A stretch of 64,000 nt of DNA from Neolentinus lepideus HHB14362 ss-1 (GCA_001632425.1 KV425562.1:341911-405910), one strand, 5' to 3'. Numbered from the stretch's first letter, positions 51,201 through 62,241 are shown. Numbers and translations: made by a program. Notes: generated from the letters alone by a model not told the origin.

Positions 51201-51622
51201 TACTCAAGCTTGGACTCATTGCAAGGATTGACACTTAAGACAATGCTAACTTGTACAGCAAGCAGTAGGATAGTCAGTTCCTTATATTTAAAGCATAGAT
51301 ATACAATATTGAATATGAATGAAAGACCACTTCAGTTAATTCACTGTCCTGACCACGCGTGTCTACTTACAAATTATCTCTTGAGATATAGGGTCCCTTA
51401 GTAAGTTAGTGCTCAACATAAAGATAGGCTCAAAGGTTTAAAATATTATATATAGATAGCATAAAACATATATATGTTCGTCAAATAAACTCTATGCGAG
51501 GGCGAACACCTAGTCGACACGACTCACCTATCGGCTCAAGTGCCTCGCAGGTGCCTCGCAGGTGCCTCGCTACGCCTCGCAGTGCCTCGCCATTTTTCCT
51601 GTGCCCTCCTTCAGGCAATAGT

Positions 51623-52097
51623 GGCTCCAGGCCACATTCTGTTTATTTAAGACTCATGCTACATCAGACCGCCAACTTGATCAGGAATTTGGAAACAAGG
51701 ATGTTACATATATACTGGGATCGAGGGACTCCGTCGCAAGTTGACCAAACACGTTATGCAAGATAGCCAATAACCGGGTATACTGTGAGAATAGTAGCAA
51801 TGAATGCTGTTGGCTGTTCCTCGGGAGTCCTAAGTAAACATTCCTCGACATGTAGGTGAGGAAGCTTGGAAGAGCGTTCAGTAAAACCCAAGTCCCCATC
51901 GGTCCCAAGACTCCCAACTGCAGATTCCCTCCTAAAGAAGACAGCCCCTATAAATGGCACAGGGAGCCCGCTGATCCGGTCCTCTGCAGTTAATCTAGGA
52001 TGAGCTCATCCCAGGCCTTGCACTCGCGATTGCAGACCTCTGCGCGCAGATCTCCCGCTCTTATCTCCCGCATCCATAACCGCAGAGCAAGACAGCC
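51623..52097. other. Upstream region of the aldo-keto reductase gene
   Basis: No gene seen apart from the core promoter at 51949. Likely the promoter and 5' UTR of the reductase. Confidence 0.5.
51949..51955 (+). promoter_or_regulatory. TATA box of the aldo-keto reductase gene
   Basis: TATAAAT preceded by CCCC, about 145 bases upstream of the ATG at 52098. Confidence 0.5.
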
Positions 52098-53513
52098 ATG
52101 CCTTTTGGGATCGTAAAGCTCAACGATGGCACCGAGGTAAGTTGCTGTGTGCAGCCTCGAGTGCAGCATTCCAGCTAACTTACACACGGTCAGATGCCAG
52201 CCATAGCCTTCGGTACTGGGAGCTCTCTTCGCGGTAAGGTGCGCCTATCTGACAACCCCAAGCGGGCCCGTTCATGTCCAGGTCGTCTAGGATGCTACAG
52301 AATACGTCGAGCAAGCGTTGGAGAGCGGGTTCTCGCACATCGACACGGCTGCTAGTGAGTGGATGACATGACTGGTGGAAGAGATTAGACTGAGACGTGA
52401 AATTGCGTGTAGTCTACAAGAATGAGCAGACCGTAGCGCAGGCCATCCGAGAGACTGGTCTCAGCCGGTCGGATCTGTACATTACGACAAAGTATGACGG
52501 CGGTGACATCCAAGAGGCTATCCAAACGAGTCTCTCCAAGGTTGATACTACACCTCTTCGGTCCGCATATGTCGCATCTCACCTTCGAATTGTATAGCTG
52601 GAAATCAAAAACGTCGACTTGTATTTGATCCACCAGCCTTTCCTCGTCGAGAACAACCTCGAGGCTTCCTGGCAAGAATTTGAGAAGATCAAGGAAGCCG
52701 GGCTGTCAAAGTATGGAATGACTTGTCGACCTCTGCTATATACCTCCTCATGTGATGGCTACGCAGGAGTATCGGTGTCAGCAATTTCAAACTGGAACTC
52801 CTCCAAACTGTAGTCAAGAGCGCCAAAATTGTTCCTGCAGTGAACCAGGTATATAACATCTTGTTACCACAATAGTCCTTCAACTCATGTACTTCTATAA
52901 AGATCAACTTCCACCCGTATAACTATGCCGAGCACAAATCGCTCCTCGAATACTCTGCGAAGCACGGTATCATCACCGAGGCCTACAGCAGTCTCAGGTA
53001 AGAAGGCCATCATCATTAACGTAAGCAGGATCTTTACACCTAGCTTCCTCTTCAGCCCCATAACGAAATTCCCGGGAGGCCCGGTGGACGCGCCCCTCGC
53101 AGCGGCTGCTAAACGCATCGGTGCCTCGCCAGTCCAGGTCATTTTCAAGTGGGTGCAAGCCAAAGGCGTCGTGATCGTCACGTACGTCATTACAACCGTT
53201 CCATTACATCGTATCGCTGAAAAAAGAATTCCTGCATACAGACAGAGCTCAAAGAAGGAGCATCTGGAGGAATATCTCGCGGTCGCAGATCTCCGTAAGT
53301 CGCTTTCTCTACCCTCGCTGAGTACCGAGTCATGGTATTAATTGTGCGTCCAAAGCCGACCTAACGGACGAGGAGATTGCTGCAATTGACGAAGCAGGAG
53401 CTAAAGGCCCTCCTCAACCCGCTAGTAGAAACCAGTTTGTCACCTGCGTCCTCGGAGGTTACCTACTTGTGCGAGTTTTGTATGAGGGCGCCAAGTGGCT
53501 AGAGCTCGTCTGA
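52098..53513 (+). CDS. Aldo-keto reductase with hydrophobic C-terminal tail
   Basis: NADPH-dependent carbonyl reductase of the AKR superfamily, built from about ten short exons. Visible in order: MPFGIVKLNDGTE, MPAIAFGTGSSLRGK, VEQALESGFSHIDTAA (catalytic Asp), IYKNEQTVAQAI (catalytic Tyr), RSDLYITTKYDG (catalytic Lys), LYLIHQPFLVE (catalytic His), SIGVSNFKLELLQTV, VNQ/INFHPYNYAEHKSLLEYS, GIITEAYSSL, RIGASPVQVIFKWVQAKGVV and LTDEEIAAIDEAGAKGPP. The full Asp-Tyr-Lys-His tetrad is kept. After the barrel the frame runs on with FVTCVLGGYLLVRVLYEGAK to TGA at 53511-53513, a hydrophobic extension that could anchor it to a membrane (inferred). Substrate unknown. Confidence 0.92.
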
Positions 53514-53741
53514 TGTTTAGAGGGGCTTCCACTGCTGTCTCTTTGCTATGTTTTGGGCATTGTGCTGCCGTTCTCACCCTGATCTTCTTGTATAGTCTCG
53601 TATGGCAACCTTCACAGACTGTCACGTTATGAGGGCAACCAATGATCCGCAGCATGATATGAGGTATGGTACATGATGATGCAGTATAGATCACATGTGG
53701 TCGAGCAGCATCAAAGGGTGTCATCCCCTGCAATCTACTCC

Positions 53742-54308
53742 CTAGCAGCCGAATTCGGGTTGGTGGGACTCGCTTCGCCTTGCAGAATTTTCTCTCCGTG
53801 GTCCTTCGTCTCTGGCTTGCGAAGCATCTAGAGACAACGTCGGTGAGTTCGGATTCCTGCTAAGCGATACAACCAATATTACTCACTGTTCCCCGGATCT
53901 CCTGCAAAGGGAAATCGCTAAGATCCATTGTCCACCTCTATGATGTTGCTACTTACCTTCGCGTATCCTAACACCTGGTCTTTCCAAGGAACCTTTCCTC
54001 CGGGGCGCTCGACGTACTGAATGTTCTTCTCGGCGTCATAGTGCACAGTTGAGCCGTCTCCTGGCTGTGTTGAACCTAAGACATCACGTTAATATCAGCC
54101 AGTGAACGTACCTCTCGACTTACCCTGCTGTGGCTCCTCCGATACTTTCGTTGGCTTCGCGACTTCAGACGGCATCCGAGGGCCGGAAGCGTGGTCCTGT
54201 GCGTGATTCCGTTCGTTTATGTCAGTGTCTCGAATGCAGTTGGATGGAACATACGTTGGCGGGCACATCAGAGCGAGCGGTGGTCGTTGGTGATTGAATG
54301 CTCGACAT
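53742..54308 (-). CDS. Small conserved hypothetical protein
   Basis: Five exons join in frame into about 115 residues: MSSIQSPTTTARSDVPAN, DHASGPRMPSEVAKPTKVSE, a central GDGSTVHYDAEKNIQYVERP with GGKVPWKDQVLGYAK, the tiny exon EIRGT, and MLRKPETKDHGEKILQGE ending SAARE. Start ATG 54306-54308, stop TAG 53742-53744. It is hydrophilic with no signal peptide or helix bundle. I recall the YAK-x-x-RG-T-x-x-x-PETK-x-x-GE motif from small fungal proteins of unknown function but cannot name the family. A TATA box lies 75 bases upstream. It is convergent with the aldo-keto reductase. Confidence 0.8.
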
Positions 54309-54382
54309 CGTAGTCGATATAATGATAGACTGAAGTTTAGAGATTCTAACTAATGGTGTAAGAAATTCGTAGCAGCGAGCTC

Positions 54383-54388
54383 TATATA
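54383..54388 (-). promoter_or_regulatory. TATA box of the small hypothetical gene
   Basis: TATATA about 75 bases upstream of the ATG at 54308 on the minus strand. Confidence 0.45.
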
Positions 54389-54767
54389 CTGTGGCGCAGG
54401 CTTGGGTGATGTCATACGCGTGTGACCTCATGCTCGACGGATTGGGCTGCTGTGGCTGACGCCACCCGCTGCGCAGCGAAATGTTAGGAAACTTGTCCAG
54501 GCGTGGCTAGATCAATGCTTTACCTTGCGACTAGCAAGGTATTACTGGGTGTGTGAGAATTAAATTTGAATTTCACACTTATTTGTCTCTATTTTTTCTC
54601 TTCCTTCTTTCGGCATCTGACGCCACATTCACTGTTGCCATCATCCGTTCTGCTACTCTACCTCCAACAAGCTCAAGCACCGTTATCTCTACTCGTCAAT
54701 TACTTAGGATGAAATTAGTATGCATTCTGTCCCACCACTTTTATGTCCTTTTGTCCAGTTCTTCAAG

Positions 54768-54990
54768 TCACTCATCTTCCTGTATCAAATATGAGTCATG
54801 ATTTTGCTTGAAAATGTCTATGTTGAAATCCCTGAGGAGCCAAATGGTCTCTTTCCCTGCACTCTGTGATAGAGCATCGTAGAAATTGAACAAACTCTGC
54901 TTCCCTGTGGGTGGTCTGGCTACATACGGCAAGGTTTGCCCTTGTGCTCGATAATCTGGGTGGAGCTGTATATAAGCCTGCCGCAAAACT
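54768..54990 (-). mobile_element. Helitron/PIF1-like helicase relic (C-terminal fragment)
   Basis: A minus-strand frame reads YRAQGQTLPYV, then PPTGKQSLFNFYDALSQSAG, then TIWLLRDFNIDIFKQNHDSY and LIQEDE before TGA. This matches the last conserved block of PIF1-type helicases found in fungal Helitrons (SQGQT..., PPTG.LSLFN.Y.ALSRS.G, T.I.LLRDF) by family knowledge. Several residues normally present between the QGQT block and PPTG are missing and no upstream helicase motifs were found, so it is a truncated, dead fragment. Confidence 0.7.
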
Positions 54991-55356
54991 GGATGAAGAA
55001 GAATCAATGTTGCTCATCATAGCCCCAGAAAGAAACAAAAGACTAAGGCATAGTAAAATCTTGTAGCTACAACATGTAATCGATTTCACCGTATATACTA
55101 TCCACTCCGTAGTTCAACTTCACGAATATATACTGAGGTCTCAGGCCGGCCGTGGGCAATCACCCAAAGATGTCGCAAGGTACACGCCCTTCGCGGACGA
55201 CGCAGGCGCTTCTCGAGTGTATATGTCGGTAGTAGTATTCGTGTATACTATCGAAGCGATATCCGTAAGCTAAACGGAAGTATAAAAGAGAGAACGAAGT
55301 GTGAAGCGCCGGCTCTATCTGACGGCTGCCAGTGCCACCAATAAGTTGAAGAATGT
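54991..55356. other. Intergenic flank of QNG1, no gene seen
   Basis: Between the helicase relic and the end of QNG1. No coding frame supported. Confidence 0.5.
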
Positions 55357-56982
55357 TTAGTACCATATACTCCTCATCCGATGTGCGGGCACCATCTCAA
55401 CGGTCTGTATCACACCCACGCTCTCCCCTCCACCTTCGACGCTCTTCGCCAAATCCCACAAATAGAAATCAATCACAACGCTACTAACCGCATCCTTCCC
55501 ACCCTCTTCGTCCCCTCTCCGCATCTTAGCAATCTCTTCTCTCATGCGCTCGACGCCCAGGATGCTCGCAGCGCGGATGCTCACCTCCTCCCTGCACCCC
55601 GTCTCGAGCAGCGCGCCGGCTTGCAGGGTCGCGGTGAGCGCGGGGGGGTAGGCGAGGATGCGCAGGTGGTGCATGATCTGCGGGACGCGGTAGTCCGCGA
55701 ACATGGTGAGCTGGTGGATGGCGGCGCCGGCGGGGAAGAGCGGGTGCGGCCCGGCGGGCGAAGGGGGGTAGAAGGCCGCCCAGGTTTCGGCGATCATGAT
55801 TTGCGCGCGTTTCCAGAAGTATACTGAGGTCGAGGGTGAGGTGAGTGTAAGGTTGAGGTGAGAGGGAGGGAGAGAGCTTACGCTTGTGGCCTTTGTAGTG
55901 GGTTTCGTCCCGGAATGTCGGGAAAGTTTCAGTCGCCATCTGTACGAGCTGAAGAGCGGTGCCTCGGTTTTGATGCTTCCGTTGAAATTCTTGGATGAAG
56001 TTCTGGAACGAGCCTCCGAATTTCTAGAGCGCGCGCTGAATATTTTGCAAGACGCCAAGTCAAGATTTTATTCACCTCGCACAGTATATTTCCATTCTCC
56101 CTCATGATACTTATCCGATCCTTTAGCATGGGCAGGTCTTCCTTGGACCGGTGGCATGGGCGGAATACGTATTCAATCAGGGCATCTGAACAGAGCTCTG
56201 AAGAGGAGTAGAAAGCGGAGTCAATGATGGGTATATCTTCTTCGAGAGCTACATGATATATTTCAGCATTCCATACGCGGAAATGGAAAACCCGATGCGC
56301 AACCGCATACCTCTATTAATTGCGGCCACAAGACTCCAGTATCCCGTCCATATTCTGTACTTGGAGGACTCCCATCCTTCCCTCCATTCTACGCCGTACC
56401 GATCGTTGTCATCCTTTTCCGACCAGAAACTGAAGTTCAGAGAAGCTATCAGGAAGATCCAGTCTAAGCACTTTTTGGTCTGGGGTTCCGCAGGCGAGTA
56501 TGGCTCCGGTGGGCATATGTGAAGAGAATGAATACGCCAGGTACGTGGGGTGTAGGAGTTTGTCTCCAGACTCTTATTAATCTAACCACGGCATTAATTG
56601 GGTGACTGTCTTTGATTGTGGAGGGCAATTGGCTCACATAATCTGCAGCGGCTCTGACACCTTCCTCGTCAATTTTTACGAGATCTGTGGCCTATCACGC
56701 TCTGCAATCAGCTCTGAAAGGTATTCAGACGCGTTAGGTGCTGGAATGTCTCACTTGGTAGGCCCAATCAGCGCTGCACACTACTGGATTCTGAGCAGGA
56801 GGAACATCGCGATCGTCGGCTTCCCAGTCTTTGATTTGGCGGGTTTGGTGAAATGTAGCCTTTTTCAAGTCGGAGACTTCCTTTGCCGTTCCTGTCCCTC
56901 CGGACGTCCCCTTTGAAAGACTTGGTTTCCTTTTTATCGATGGCCCGGGGTGATCTTCTCTCGAGCTGGAATCTATGGCCAT
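55357..56982 (-). CDS. QNG1: Queuosine 5'-phosphate N-glycosylase/hydrolase (DUF2419)
   Basis: Salvage enzyme that releases the queuine base from queuosine 5'-phosphate for modification of tRNA wobble positions. Start ATG at 56980-56982; TAA at 55357-55359. Joined exons give DVPPAQNPVVCSADWAYQ, DLVKIDEEGVRAAADYVSQL, CLDWIFLIASLNFSFWSEKD, WREGWESSKYRIWTGYWSLV followed by AAINRALEEDIPIIDSAFYS, LPMLKDRISIMRENGNILCE with KFGGSFQNFIQEFQRKHQNR, ETHYKGHKLYFWKRAQIMIA, then AGAAIHQLTMFADYRVPQIM and the C-terminal VVIDFYLWDLAKS and VPAHRMRSIWY. The NFSFW, MFADYRVPQ and HRxRSIWY motifs are diagnostic of DUF2419. One early exon border (near 56.55 kb) is unresolved. It looks intact otherwise. Confidence 0.92.
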
Positions 56983-57774
56983 TTCTGAGGAAAATCCTCT
57001 AAGTCAAGAGTCCGGAAGAAGACTGTTGTGGCGCAAGGACAGGTAACTAGAGTGCGCTTAGGGCGACAGCGAAAGGCTAGAGATCCTGTCGCAAAAGTCA
57101 AGATCTAGCACAGCCGCCACTGGCCGGCCAGATCTCATCGGGAGCAGGTGCTTCTCTCAGATTCCCACGCCTCTACTCCTGTGTGCCGATGGTTACTCGA
57201 GGTGCCGTCACTAGGAACCTCTCCTCGTCACCAACGGCTCTTGCTGACAAGAAATGATTGTTGGGATTACGCTCCCTGGTTACAAATAAACACCTAATAC
57301 CTTTCAAGTTGTACCCGCATTGACGGCCGAACGTTGACGCCAAGGTCCTTCCGAGTTATCCACTGGATTCTTTCATGTATCTAAAATCGATGGACACGAT
57401 ACGCCGGTATGTTAAAAGAAGTCTGCCTTGCTAATCCAGAAAGAACGATCAGAATGGTTATCTCGACTTTTGTCGCGCGAGCCGCCGGGCCCTTGACATC
57501 GTACTCCACAACTTGCGAATGGGGCTAGCGCGAGGCTAGCGTCACCCGGCTTATCACGTCGGGCCATCGGTGCGTTACTCCTTGCTTCCGGCGGTCTCTG
57601 TGGTGTCTCCTCCGTTCCCGTGACAACCGACCTCAGTGGCTCCGCCTCTTGACAAACCATGCCTGAGGCCGACGCGTCCGCAGCTATATATCGCCCTTGC
57701 TTGCTACTGGATCCCAGGCTTCTTGTCTTACCGCGTATTTCACCTCGTTCTTGATTTTCTGCTCTTTCTCAATA
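56983..57774. other. Intergenic between divergent genes
   Basis: Upstream regions of QNG1 (minus) and the gene at 57775 (plus). No gene seen; a TATA box for the latter lies at 57685. Confidence 0.5.
57685..57690 (+). promoter_or_regulatory. TATA box of the gene at 57775
   Basis: TATATA about 85 bases upstream of the ATG. Confidence 0.45.
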
Positions 57775-58737
57775 ATGTCTACTACCTTTGATGACCGTTG
57801 TCTCCTTGTCAAGAGGTCCAAGAAACTTGAGAAGATCTTGGGAGAGACTCCGCCGTCTGAACTCATTCGTCCTACCTCTGATTATGACACTTTGTCTGTT
57901 TCGCCTTCGCCGGTCGACACAGATGTGAGGAGGGCCTCGCTACGGAGGTCAAGAAGCCGAAGTCGTTCATCCTTCAGGAAGTTATGGAATGACAGTGAGT
58001 CCCCGACTTGACCTACTAATGGAAGCCATAGTCGAGCCCTTCTTTGGCTAGGAACGCCTAAACCATCCCTCCCTCGCTCTGCTGAACCATCCACATTCCT
58101 TAGCATATCATTCCCATCGTCTACCGACTCGATACTATCCACCTCATCTCACGAGGATTTATCCGTTCCACCAAAGATCACACTACCGCTCGACCCTACA
58201 CATTCATCAAAGGTCGCGAAGGTCGATCATTACCAACCCCGCTCCCCCGCCTTCACCCCCCGCACACCCACACTACGACCCCGCCCGAATCGCACCGACA
58301 GCGCCATCTCCTACTTCTCTCTCAGCGTCGGCACCTCCACCCCGAGCAGCCCGAGCGACCGCACCCGCACCCCGACCCCGACGCGCGACCACGAGCGCAA
58401 GCGGAAAGTGCAGAACGTCTCCAAGCTCTCCCGCACGCTCGGCGAGTGCCCGAAAAGCGTGGCCGAGGGCATCGCGGGCAAGAAGGCGCCCGTGACGCAG
58501 GTGATGATCCGGCAGGAGTCGCGCTCGCTGGAGCTGGCTTCCCGGGGTGGGAATTCGAACGAGCTGGCGTCGGTTTCCGAGCGGGGCGTCCTGTCGGATA
58601 CGGAGGTCGACAAGACGCGTCCCCCGCCCTTTGCGAGGATGAGCTTGGGCCGCAAGTGGATTAGGGATAGAGGGAGTAAGTATTATGTGGAGGAGGATTA
58701 TGATGTTATCAGGAATACGCTCAGGATGCTGAGGTGA
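57775..58737 (+). CDS. Basidiomycete protein of unknown function
   Basis: Two exons (57775-57994, 58052-58737) join in frame into 301 residues. The intron has GTGAGT, a CTACTAAT-like branch site and a TAG acceptor. The N-terminal part is Ser/Arg-rich (SLRRSRSRSRSSFRKLW) and probably disordered. The middle is Pro/Thr/Ser-rich. The C-terminal third looks folded and conserved: KVQNVSKLSRTLGECPKSVA, PVTQVMIRQESRSLELASRG, FARMSLGRKWIRDRGSKYYV and EEDYDVIRNTLRMLR. No signal peptide or membrane segment. GC content rises sharply in exon 2, with opposite-strand shadow frames as a result. I do not recognise a named domain. Confidence 0.82.
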
Positions 58738-59339
58738 TGCCGCTGCTACTGCTTCTGTTGTGATACTAGACTGCGCAGTGCGTATGGTCACAGGCGCTGG
58801 ACGCGCTGTGACTTTTTACGGACTCTTACACGCATGGACGTTCAACTAATTGTAGCGGTATCATTCCACCTAGCGTACTTGCTTATACCCAATATGTAAC
58901 TCCCCATGTAACGCTGTGCAGAAATATAGAATCTAACCCTCCGTGGACCCCAGTAAGGCTTCTTACATAAGTTGGCCCTGTCAAGATGAAATGTGGCAGA
59001 ACGTGACCCAATTACTCACCAGCGGCGACCTTCCCAGCTGGGTGTCTCCCTTCCACTTCTCTTCTCGACAGGACACTGACTTGACGATCACCCACGATTT
59101 CAATCTGTGCTCTCAAACCATTGATTGTAGTCTAGTTTCTGGTGCCGACAGGATCTGTCGCATCATTCTCCAGGACAATATGTCCTCGAATACGGACCAA
59201 GCTGCAGGACTCCCGCTATGTAGCTCAAAGGAGGAATCTCATCAATATTGATACGTCAAGAACGGCACAGAAGATCTATATCGAATTAGACCAATTGAAG
59301 GTAGACTCCGCCAGCAACCCCTAGGTCGCTATCGCAGGA
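58738..59339. other. Intergenic, no gene seen
   Basis: Upstream region of the first carboxylesterase. A 102-codon frame at 58943-59251 has no family features and is probably chance. Confidence 0.45.
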
Positions 59340-61725
59340 GTGATGAAATTCAAAGACTCGCTATACGGGATCGCTTTGCTCGCGTCGGTACTCCTCTCCG
59401 TTTGTGCTGTATCCTTTGCCGCCTATCCAGACACGAGGGCCGTGGTAATCTCGAATAATGACTTGAACCCTTCGAATCCGAGCCGCGCAAGCGCGTTGTA
59501 CTTGAGTGGCCCCTTCACGTGCGCTGAAGCCTACCGCGCTTGTGGCCAGCTTCAAGAAACGCTGCTGCCCCTGCCGAATACAACAACTGGTCTTACTGTG
59601 GCTAATTTGTCCTCGGTTTTTCTGTCGGAGAAGCATGGTGTTGCTATTGCTGCAGGTCAAAAAGTGTGGATCATGGGTGAAGGTGCGTTGTCTGATGTTC
59701 TTCTTCGCAGAGTACAAGGAATGAAATGACCAGACGGCATGTAAAAGATGGGTGTGGCGCCTTCACGCCAGGTTCCGCAGCTGCCCGTGAATCTATGAAT
59801 GCTAGTGATCTTGACCTCGGCCAGCGCTTCCCGGCCCTCTGTACGAACTCCGCCCCTCCTACACGGTCCAACACAACCGAGCAGGACACTACTCGTCAAG
59901 TCGACCTTGCCACGAGGACCGCGGGCACGCTAACAGGTTTCCGTGACAAGTTCACGTTCAAGTTTCTAGGGATCAAGTTTGCAGAGGCGCCCGCTGGCGA
60001 GAATAGGTTTCAGCCGCCTATCCCGCTTACCGTGGATAATGATACTCGAAGATCGGCGTTGAAATATGGTACTATGTGTCCTCAGGTGCGAATTTGCTTC
60101 ACTATTCTATTTCATGGTGGTTAAAATTCGTACCTTTTCAGGCGCCAGATCCAGACAATGGATATCAGTTGTACACGGACGAAGATTGCTTGCAGCTGAA
60201 TGTGTTCTCTCCTATCGTTGACCTTCGGCAAAAGAAAACGGGCGATTCTCCGAAGCTGCCTGTGATGTTCTTTAGTGAGTACCCAGCCGTCATCCCGTTC
60301 CAGTTCTAGCAGGTTTGATTTGCTGACTCAAAACAGTCCATGGCGGTGGCCTCAACACTGGCGACAGCGGTTCTTTCCCGTTCAACATGACCACAAGCGG
60401 CTTTGTAGGCAACTCCGTGTCGAACTTGTATGATGGGACGAACCTCGTCTCATACGGAGGTGTGGTCCTTGTGACCATCAATTATCGGTTGAACGCGCTC
60501 GGGTGGTTCAATGCGTCTAATGCTGCACTGAAAGACACCTTACTGGCTCTGCACTGAGTGCAGGATAATATCGAGGCATTCGGCGGAGATGTGAGCGCGA
60601 GGCGTAGCCTCACTGTTGCAACCTTACTAAATGTCTTCTTGTAGCCGGACAGAGTTCTCTTGTTTGGAGAATCTGCGGGCGCTGTCATAATAAGATTCAT
60701 GCTCGCCGCCAATACAAAATACACCAAAGGTCTATACAGTAAGTGGGTTTTCTCATTCCTACTATGTTTTCTCATTTCAAAGCTATGTTACAGATGCTGC
60801 GATCCTCGAGTCAGATTTCCCGCAACTCAATGTGTTCGCACCTGCGGCAGTCAACCTGAACATGTCGCTCAAACTCGCTCAAAGTAACGGTTGCGCATCG
60901 GACTCCACCACGGTGTTCAGCAATGCAATTGCTGATTGTGTCAGGAATCTGCCCGCTGGCGATGGTGTAATGGCTTCATACAATCTCAGCTTGTCTTGGA
61001 ATATTGTCATAGACGGTGACCTTATCGTGACCGACATCGCTTCCAGCATTGTGAACGGGCTATCGAGCCAAGTTCCAACCATCTGGACAAGCAATCAGTG
61101 CGAATTCTGCTACTTCATTCCGGCTAGCATCGCAAATGCTTCAGCGGATCTTTTCCCGGAACTTCTCTCCCTGTTGCTCTTCAACAGCACGCAAATAGAA
61201 GCGGTCCTCAATGCCACTGATCTGTATCCTTATGAAGCGGCTCCACCAGAGGGCGGGATGTCAGGGTCTGTCTACACACTCGCTCAGCTTGGCACCGATT
61301 ACGGAGTACATTGCCCGATGGCGTACCTCTCCTCGCTGGAAAACAACAGCACGAATCCTGGGCATTCGTACAAAGTCGAGTTTGCTGCAGGTCTTGGATC
61401 CCCTTTGACTCCGAATCCTGTTGCTTGTGTGGATCAAGTCTGCCACGGGGACGAGCTGTATTGGGTCTTCGCCACTGCAGAAATCGACAATCTGTATCAG
61501 CCTCTGACTGAAGTCCAGCTTCGTATAACTAGGGATGTCATCGATCGATGGACGTCGTTGGCTCGGACTGGCAATGTCAACTACGAAGGTGCTGTAATTG
61601 AATGGCCGCCCTATGCTAGCGACAATGAAATCGTCATTAATGCGGAGACAGCTATCCAAGCTCCCAGGGTAGCTCAATGCGAATTCCTTCGTACGCAAGT
61701 CGGCTTTATCTTTGGAGAAAATTAG
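59340..61725 (+). pseudogene. Secreted type-B carboxylesterase/lipase, copy 1, with in-frame stop
   Basis: Exons 59340-59682, 59748-60085, 60142-60274, 60337-60590, 60645-60738 and 60794-61725 join in frame. There is a signal peptide (LLASVLLSVCAVSFAA), an N-terminal extension of about 120 residues, then FRDKFTFKFLGIKFAEAPAG, the oxyanion motif HGGGLNTGDSG, YRLNALGWFNASNAALKD, the nucleophile elbow FGESAGAV, and a long C-terminal half ending QCEFLRTQVGFIFGEN. A TGA at 60555-60557 interrupts the conserved ALHWVQDNI motif exactly where copy 2 has TGG. Everything after it stays open and conserved, so the lesion is recent, or a sequencing error, or read through. The family resembles carotenoid-ester lipases of mushrooms (family knowledge). 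Confidence 0.88.
60555..60557 (+). other. In-frame TGA in carboxylesterase copy 1
   Basis: CTG CAC TGA GTG CAG GAT replaces the CAC TGG GTG CAG of copy 2 (TGG at about 63430-63432). One base change explains it. It lies upstream of the catalytic Ser exon, so truncation would remove activity. Confidence 0.85.
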
Positions 61726-62241
61726 TTGTCTCGCCTTGGTCCTCTATGTGACAGAATGTGTCCTCTCTGTAGCCAACTTTCTGTGCACTGGCAATCGTAT
61801 AACATTGACGAAAACGCGTCCTAATCTCATGGACCTTGTGAATGCTGTCGCACGATAGTCGTTTCTCACTAACTGATCTACCCGCAGGGAAACCAACCTT
61901 GGTCGGCGATACCTTGGTAGAATATTGGCTTTTCTCGTTGTGAAAGGTCTCAATACTGATTACTTTCGAACAGAAATATTATGGCTAAGTATAGATCAGT
62001 CAACTGATTGAGCGACGGGAAACCGACCCGTACCTCCGACTTCGAATGCAATACATGGCGGGCCTGTCATAATTTACTACCATGTCTAGTGGCCACCTGA
62101 CCTGCTTTCGAGTGGCCTTGAGGCCTGTTATTGCTATTATGCGTATTTCAGGACCTTGCGTGAAAAAGAAGACGACATCGGTGCTCCGTTCTTCACGTTA
62201 TATGAACGTATCCTCTGGAAAGGCCAAACCGACAGCCGGAA
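61726..62241. other. Intergenic between the tandem esterases
   Basis: 3' flank of copy 1 and promoter of copy 2. No gene seen. Confidence 0.55.

Larger units (their letters stand above)
50760..51622. mobile_element. Non-autonomous element with GCGAGGCA-rich inverted ends
   Basis: The left end (about 50760-50842) and the right end (about 51530-51622) are inverted copies sharing AAAATGGCGAGGCACTGCGAGGC and neighbouring TTCAGG/CCTGAAGG and GCCACT blocks. The 8-base motif GCGAGGCA is repeated many times at both ends and in a third cluster at 51095-51200. The middle (about 51240-51480) is AT-rich and noncoding. About 0.86 kb including the assembly gap. Subterminal short repeats plus inverted ends suggest a MITE-type DNA transposon. 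No transposase or clear target duplication seen. Confidence 0.65.

Noticed and set aside
49588..54308. A secondary-metabolite or degradation gene cluster around the aldo-keto reductase
   Set aside because: Neighbours are ribosome-assembly, small hypothetical and queuosine genes; no pathway logic links them.
55381..55827. Plus-strand frame of 148 codons
   Set aside because: Antisense of the GC-rich last exon of QNG1.
58273..58791. Minus-strand frames of 172 and 114 codons
   Set aside because: Shadows of the GC-rich second exon of the gene at 57775, which has consistent splicing and conserved-looking sequence.
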